A stretch of 64,000 bases of DNA from Rhodococcus qingshengii (GTDB lineage: Bacteria; Actinomycetota; Actinomycetes; Mycobacteriales; Mycobacteriaceae): positions 496,001-560,000 of the forward strand of contig NZ_JAJNCL010000001.1 in NCBI RefSeq assembly GCF_021025955.1. Direction: 5' to 3'. Made by a program: the position numbers and the translations under genes. The first letter of the stretch is position 1, and each line of letters begins with the position of its first letter. The notes under the pieces are model-generated. The model saw only the letters and a list, made by a program, of their open reading frames with translations, was not told where the DNA came from and did no database searches. Shown here in pieces: positions 59,663 to 64,000 of this stretch.

Positions 59663-59709
59663 CCGGATCAAGAACCCCTGATCTCGTCTTGAACTAGGAG
59701 TGTTTCGCG

Positions 59710-60897
59710 GTGTCTGCAACACCCGTCGTATTGCCACCACTGGTGGAGCCGGCAGCCGAGTTGAGCCGGGAGGAAGTTGCCCGATACAGCAGGCACCTGA
59801 TCATTCCGAACGTCGGCATGACCGGTCAGAAGCGGCTCAAGAATGCGCGAGTTCTCTTCATCGGCGCCGGTGGATTGGGTTCGCCTGCACTGCTCTATCT
59901 CGCGGCTGCAGGAGTGGGCACGATCGGAATCGTCGAGTTCGACGAGGTCGACATGTCGAACCTGCAGCGTCAGGTGATTCACGGACGCTCCGACGTCGGA
60001 CGCCCGAAGGCGGTCAGCGCGAAAGAGTCGATTCTCGAGATCAACGAACACGTCGACGTCCGGTTGCACGAGTTTCGCCTGGACAATTCCAACGCGGTCG
60101 AGTTGTTCTCCGAATACGACCTGATCCTCGACGGCACGGACAACTTCGCGACGCGGTACCTCGTCAACGATGCCGCCGTGATCGCCGGAAAGCCGTACGT
60201 GTGGGGCTCGATCTACCGCTTCGAAGGGCAGGTCTCGGTCTTCTGGGAAGACGCCCCGGACGGCGCGGGACTGAACTATCGCGACCTCTACCCCGAGCCG
60301 CCGCCGCCGGGCATGGTCCCCTCGTGTGCCGAGGGCGGTGTTCTCGGAGTCCTGCCGGCGACAATCGGTTCGATCATGGCGACCGAGGCGGTCAAGCTCA
60401 TCACCGGAATCGGTGAACCTCTTCTCGGACGCCTGATGATCTACGACGCACTTGCGATGACGTTCCGGACGATCCGCCTTCAGCGTGATCCGACCAGAGT
60501 TCCGGTCACCGCCTTGATCGACTACGACGCGTTCTGCGGTGTCGTGTCCGAAGAGGCGAGCGCTGCCGCTGCCGGCTCGACGATCACGGCGCCGGAACTG
60601 GAGGCCATGATCGGCGAGGGTCGATCGATCGAATTGGTCGACGTACGAGAACCGGTCGAATGGGACATCATGCATCTGCCGGGGGCGGTGCTGATCCCGA
60701 AGGACCGCATCCTGTCCGGTGAAGCCCTGGCGACCTTGCCGCAGAACAAGCAGATAGTCCTGTACTGCAAGACCGGAATTCGTTCGGCCGAGGCACTGGC
60801 CTTTCTCAAGAACGCGGGCTTCGCCGACGCAGTTCACGTTCAAGGCGGCGCGATCGCCTGGGCGAACCAAGTGGATGCGAGTCTGCCGGTCTACTAG
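59710..60897 (+). CDS. moeZ: Adenylyltransferase/sulfurtransferase MoeZ (ThiF plus rhodanese)
   Basis: 395 residues. The N-terminal E1-like domain (about 20-270) has the nucleotide-binding FIGAGGLGSPALLYLAAAGVGTIG, the RQVIHGRSDVGRPKA arginine motif and the Asp in DGTDNFATRYLVN. The C-terminal rhodanese domain (about 285-395) has VLYCKTGIRSAEAL, with active-site Cys near 367. It activates and sulfurates small ubiquitin-like carriers for molybdopterin and cysteine (CysO/MoaD). GTG 59710, mycobacterial Rv3206c. Confidence 0.93.
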   Translation: MSATPVVLPPLVEPAAELSREEVARYSRHLIIPNVGMTGQKRLKNARVLFIGAGGLGSPALLYLAAAGVGTIGIVEFDEVDMSNLQRQVIHGRSDVGRPKAVSAKESILEINEHVDVRLHEFRLDNSNAVELFSEYDLILDGTDNFATRYLVNDAAVIAGKPYVWGSIYRFEGQVSVFWEDAPDGAGLNYRDLYPEPPPPGMVPSCAEGGVLGVLPATIGSIMATEAVKLITGIGEPLLGRLMIYDALAMTFRTIRLQRDPTRVPVTALIDYDAFCGVVSEEASAAAAGSTITAPELEAMIGEGRSIELVDVREPVEWDIMHLPGAVLIPKDRILSGEALATLPQNKQIVLYCKTGIRSAEALAFLKNAGFADAVHVQGGAIAWANQVDASLPVY

Positions 60898-60942
60898 GCG
60901 CGCCTCGCGGGAGGCAGCGGTGCACACCGGTAGCGTTGTGGT

Positions 60943-61797
60943 GTGAGCACAGGCCAACCTCCCCAGCACGTGTGCTCCACCTTTGGCCTACGTGAAGTCG
61001 ACCCCATCCCACTCGGTGCGGATTGGGACGGCGGTTGGCTGTGTGGAGACGTCGTCCTTTCAGCAGTCGCGGATCATGCCCGCGCAGCGTGGTCGGCGAA
61101 GGTGCGAGAGAACCTCGAAGTCGACGGTGTTCGACTGGCTCGGCCGGTGCGTTCGACCGACGGTCGGTACGTCGTTTCGGGCTGGCGCGCCGACACATTC
61201 ATCGTCGGATCGCCGGAACCGCGTCACGACGAAGTGGTCTCGATGTCCTGCCGACTGCATGCGGCGACGGCCTCGCTCGAGCGCCCGCGCTTCCTTGCGC
61301 AACCGCCGGTGCCGCCGTGGGCCGAGGTCGACGTATTCGTCGCGGCTGATCGCGCGGCGTGGGAGACGGTTCCGCTGAGGATCGCGAAGGGCGTCGAGCA
61401 GCTCGAGACGCCTACGCCGGACGGCCGCAAGAGTTTGGAACTGATTGCCGGGCTCGCGACTTTGCGTAAGCCGGTACAGAGTCCCGACCAGCTCGTGCAC
61501 GGCGATTTGTTCGGGACAGTGCTGTTCTCGGGCAGTATGGCGCCCGGAATCACCGACATCACGCCGTATTGGCGTCCGGCAGCGTGGGCGGCCGCCGTCG
61601 CGGTGGTCGACGCGATCTCGTGGGGCGGTGCCGACGAGGCGCTGGTCGGCCGTTGGGAAGATCTACCCGAGTGGCCGCAGATGCTTCTACGTGCGGTGAT
61701 GTTCCGCTTGGCCGTTCATGTTCTTCATCCTCGCTCGACGGCGGACGCGTTTCCGGGACTGGCCCGCACGTCCGACATCGTGCGCTTGCTGCTCTAG
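60943..61797 (+). CDS. TIGR02569 family protein (kinase-like)
   Basis: 284-residue family restricted to actinobacteria (Rv3205c). The fold is reminiscent of aminoglycoside/choline phosphotransferases: LVHGDLFGTVLFSG near 185-198 resembles the catalytic HGDxHxxN loop but has no matching asparagine, and TDITPYWRPAAWAAAVAVVDAISWG follows. The GTG at 60943 is 45 bp after moeZ. The stop overlaps the GntR gene by four bases on the opposite strand. Activity not shown. Confidence 0.82.
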   Translation: MSTGQPPQHVCSTFGLREVDPIPLGADWDGGWLCGDVVLSAVADHARAAWSAKVRENLEVDGVRLARPVRSTDGRYVVSGWRADTFIVGSPEPRHDEVVSMSCRLHAATASLERPRFLAQPPVPPWAEVDVFVAADRAAWETVPLRIAKGVEQLETPTPDGRKSLELIAGLATLRKPVQSPDQLVHGDLFGTVLFSGSMAPGITDITPYWRPAAWAAAVAVVDAISWGGADEALVGRWEDLPEWPQMLLRAVMFRLAVHVLHPRSTADAFPGLARTSDIVRLLL

Positions 61798-62474
61798 AGC
61801 GACGCACCTGCACCGAAGTCCGAGACCAGGCCCTCGAACAATTCGCGTGCGGCGTTCGAGGCGGCCACCGTGTCCCCGTCGACGACAGCCTCGACGAGCT
61901 TCGCGTGCTGCGAGTGAAATCCCTCACCGGTCGCATCGATGTGCTGTTGAATCGTGGTTTCGATGACCGGGAGCAGGGAGTCGTAGAACTCCAGGTAGAC
62001 CTCGTTGTGGCTGGCCGCGACGATCGCCCGGTGCAGGGCGACGTCCGCAGTGGTGGCGGCGTCGACGTCCTGGCCTTCCCACGACGCAGTGCGGAGCGCG
62101 AGTAACCGCGTCAGCTCGGCGATGTCGTCGTCGGTTCGGCGTGCGGCGGCGAGAGTGGCCGCGGTGATGTCGAGCGCGCGCCTCAGTTCGAGCACATCCC
62201 GCTGGTGGGCGCCGGCAAAGTAGTTGCCGAGAGTGCCACCGAGGTCGGAGAGGGCAACGACGTAGGTGCCCGATCCCTGACGACGTTCCAGCATTCCGGC
62301 GTGAACGAGCGCCTGGACCGCCTCGCGCACCGTGTTGCGTCCGGTGCCGGTCAGCTCCGACAGTTCCGGTTCGGTGGGGATCTTGGAGCCGATCGGCCAG
62401 GTGCCGCCCCGGATTTCGTTGCGGAGTTGTTCGGTGACCTGCGAGATGAGGCTTGCGCGTCGAACGGGTTGCAC
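61794..62474 (-). CDS. FadR-type GntR transcriptional regulator
   Basis: Regulator of 226 residues. The winged helix is at about 8-75 (ISQVTEQLRNEIRGGTWPIGSKIPTEPELSELTGTGRNTVREAVQALVHAGML) and the C-terminal FCD ligand domain is all-helical with metal-binding Asp and His residues (DVALHRAIVAAS, EFYDSLLPVIE, QHAKLVEAVVDGD). GTG 62474. It diverges from the MFS exporter, probably its target, and is read toward TIGR02569. Confidence 0.9.
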   Translation of the reverse strand: MQPVRRASLISQVTEQLRNEIRGGTWPIGSKIPTEPELSELTGTGRNTVREAVQALVHAGMLERRQGSGTYVVALSDLGGTLGNYFAGAHQRDVLELRRALDITAATLAAARRTDDDIAELTRLLALRTASWEGQDVDAATTADVALHRAIVAASHNEVYLEFYDSLLPVIETTIQQHIDATGEGFHSQHAKLVEAVVDGDTVAASNAARELFEGLVSDFGAGASL

Positions 62475-62542
62475 GTGGTGTTTCCTCGGGTCCGGGTTGT
62501 GGCTCTGGGTAGTGGTGTGAATGTGACGTTAGAGTACCGCGC

Positions 62543-62580
62543 TTGTGGGAGTTCGTCCGGTCATCCTATGATTTGCCGGT
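62543..62580 (+). promoter_or_regulatory. Leaderless promoter of the MFS gene
   Basis: TTGTGG (62543-62548) and TATGAT (62567-62572) are 18 bp apart, and the likely transcription start about seven bases later coincides with the GTG start at 62579. No ribosome site precedes this GTG, so the mRNA would be leaderless. Confidence 0.5.
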
Positions 62581-63841
62581 GACTGCTCAACTGGAGAGAA
62601 CCGAAACCCGCTCGTTGGTACAAGGCCGTGTGCTCGTCTTCGCCGCTATTGCGATGTCTGCGCTCGTACTTCGACTTGCGGTGACCTCGTTCTCGCCGTT
62701 GGCGGCAGAGATTCGCGACGAGATCGGCTTCTCCGCCTCGATCGTCGGCGTCTTCGGCATGGTTCCGACCGCTATGTTCGCGATCTTCGGGCTCATCACC
62801 CCGGCCATCGCGAAACGTATCGGACTCGAACGTACGGCCCTCGTCGCGATGCTGATGGCGGGCGTCGGAATGCTGTTGCGCGCCATGATGTCTCAGACGT
62901 GGTCGTTGCTGGCTCTGTCGGCTCTGGCGCTGGCCGGCATGGGAATCGGCAATGTCGTGATTCCGCCGTTGGTCAAGCGGTACTTCTCCGATCGCCTCGC
63001 CACCATGAGTTCGGTCTACATCGTGGCCGTGCAGATCGGCACCATCGTTCCGGCGTTCGTCGCCGTTCCGGTCGCCGACGCCTTCGGGTGGAGGTTCTCG
63101 ATCGGCTGGTGGTCGGCCTTCGGCTTCGCCGCCGCAGTGCCGTGGTTGATCACCCTCGCTCGCTCACGCAAGGCTCGCGCGAACGAAGCCGGGTCCGTCG
63201 AGAATGCATCGGATTCTGTTGCGGCACAGACGGAACAGCCGCGCGGTCAGGTCTGGCGTTCGCCCGTGGCCTGGGGGATGGCCGGCATGTTCGGCATGAC
63301 TTCGCTGATCACCTATTCGATGTTCACGTGGATTCCCTCGATCCTTCGTGATGCCGGCGCCAGCGACGCATTCGGCGGAACCATGGTCGGTATGTTCTCG
63401 GTGATCGGGCTCGTCGCAGCTTTCGGGGCACCGACGCTGTGCGCCCGCATGGCCAATCCGTTCCCCGTCGTGATCGCGTGTGCCGTCTGTTACCTCGTCG
63501 GAATGGGCGGACTCTACTTCGCCCCGATGGCGGCACCGATCGTGTGGGTTGTCGTTCTGGGCCTCGGCCCGAGTACGTTCCCGATGTCACTCACACTGAT
63601 CAATCTGCGCACACGTTCGCACATCGGCTCCTCCGCCCTGTCCGGTTTCACCCAGGGCATCGGCTACTCCGTTGCCTGCCTCGGTCCGCTCCTGTTCGGT
63701 GTTTTCCATGACGTGTCCGGTGGATACGCTGCGCCGTTCGGCTTGCTCGTCGCCGCGGTGATCGTGGTGCTTCTGGGTGCCTACCAGGCATGTAAGCCTC
63801 GGATGCTCGAGGATTCCTGGCACGCGCCCGCGAATAACTAG
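62579..63841 (+). CDS. MFS transporter (CynX/NimT-like)
   Basis: About 420 residues with twelve predicted membrane helices. The first starts at about 17 (VFAAIAMSALVLRLAVTSFSPLAAEI), the loop 2-3 motif is present as TPAIAKRIGLERTALVAM, and a central polar loop lies around 205-225. It resembles the cyanate transporter CynX and 2-nitroimidazole transporter NimT family. The GTG at 62579 is preferred over a TTG at 62543. Regulated probably by the divergent FadR-type protein. Substrate unknown. Confidence 0.88.
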   Translation: MTAQLERTETRSLVQGRVLVFAAIAMSALVLRLAVTSFSPLAAEIRDEIGFSASIVGVFGMVPTAMFAIFGLITPAIAKRIGLERTALVAMLMAGVGMLLRAMMSQTWSLLALSALALAGMGIGNVVIPPLVKRYFSDRLATMSSVYIVAVQIGTIVPAFVAVPVADAFGWRFSIGWWSAFGFAAAVPWLITLARSRKARANEAGSVENASDSVAAQTEQPRGQVWRSPVAWGMAGMFGMTSLITYSMFTWIPSILRDAGASDAFGGTMVGMFSVIGLVAAFGAPTLCARMANPFPVVIACAVCYLVGMGGLYFAPMAAPIVWVVVLGLGPSTFPMSLTLINLRTRSHIGSSALSGFTQGIGYSVACLGPLLFGVFHDVSGGYAAPFGLLVAAVIVVLLGAYQACKPRMLEDSWHAPANN

Positions 63842-63958
63842 CTCACACCCGGCTTTGTTACCGGGTGAGGATCAATTGACTTCGCGGTCATCGCGCGCAG
63901 CACCGGCGCAATAACCGTTTTCTACCTTTGGGTCTCCAACATCTTTCAGGAGGCCCTG

Positions 63959-64000
63959 GTGAGTCATTACATCGAGCATTGGGATGCAGAGGACGTCGAC
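63959..64000 (+). CDS. Start of an unidentified CDS (3' truncated by window)
   Basis: A GTG at 63959 follows AGGAGG (five bases spacing) and opens MSHYIEHWDAEDVD before the window ends. It is 117 bp downstream of the MFS gene. Too short to identify. Confidence 0.6.
   Translation, partial: MSHYIEHWDAEDVD

Overview
This window is a high-GC actinobacterial chromosome segment from the mycolic-acid-containing group, most likely Rhodococcus of the erythropolis/qingshengii type. The reasons are an alkB-rubA-rubA-tetR alkane hydroxylase cluster, a wax-ester-synthase-like acyltransferase, two tandem DesA3-type desaturases, mycolata-specific families (TIGR03089, TIGR02569, DUF3499, DUF6912, DUF3107, DUF3152) and F420 biosynthesis. 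From about 3.6 to 61.8 kb the gene order follows, from memory, the Mycobacterium tuberculosis block Rv3268 to Rv3205c. It is therefore mainly conserved core chromosome. I saw no insertion sequence, prophage, CRISPR array, tRNA or rRNA gene.

Layout. 0-3.7 kb: the end of a LuxR-type regulator and a two-gene FtsX-type ABC exporter. 3.7-8.9 kb: cell-wall genes, namely an LCP ligase, RmlD, the rhamnosyltransferase WbbL and a mannose-1-phosphate guanylyltransferase. 8.9-12.7 kb: SGNH hydrolase, NUDIX hydrolase and the F420 genes fbiB-fbiA. 12.9-18.5 kb: whiB2 and the mannose-phosphate genes (phosphomannomutase, a SIS-like protein, manA). 18.5-21 kb: cation and amino-acid transporters. 21-23.4 kb: the alkane hydroxylase cluster. 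23.4-30.7 kb: ahcY, tmk, mtrA-mtrB-lpqB and a ComF protein. 30.9-34.5 kb: hpf and secA1. 34.6-41.5 kb: a lipid module of HAD protein, WS/DGAT-like protein, DUF6912, ferredoxin reductase and two desaturases. 41.5-47.1 kb: rsgA, aroA, SRAP protein, SIMPL lipoprotein, YbaK and sigH-rshA. 47.2-52.4 kb: the tiny ribosomal protein gene bL37 (75 bp), a biotinyl carrier, PdtaS, whiB1, a lipid kinase, GNAT and a histidine phosphatase. 52.5-61.8 kb: ParA-like ATPase, a beta-propeller protein, an RhlE helicase, ferritin-like protein, DUF3107, TetR, DUF3152, MoeZ and TIGR02569. 61.8-64 kb: a FadR-type regulator diverging from an MFS exporter, which looks accessory, and the first codons of another gene.

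Themes. Envelope construction (arabinogalactan linker, mannose donors, LCP ligation, SecA1, MtrAB-LpqB), redox and stress control (SigH-RshA with a SigH-type promoter, WhiB1/2, PdtaS) and alkane/fatty-acid desaturation chemistry dominate. The least expected features are at sequence level. Short tandem duplications recur at or beside stop codons. Two genes (rhlE, rsgA) apparently lack an ATG/GTG/TTG start where their conserved N-terminus requires one. A perfect palindromic operator (TACGGTACCGTA) is shared by the reductase and the second desaturase. SigH may have a long isoform. I found no convincing wholly new multi-gene system; the closest candidate is the compact HAD/WS-DGAT-like/DUF6912 operon joined to the desaturase electron-transfer genes.
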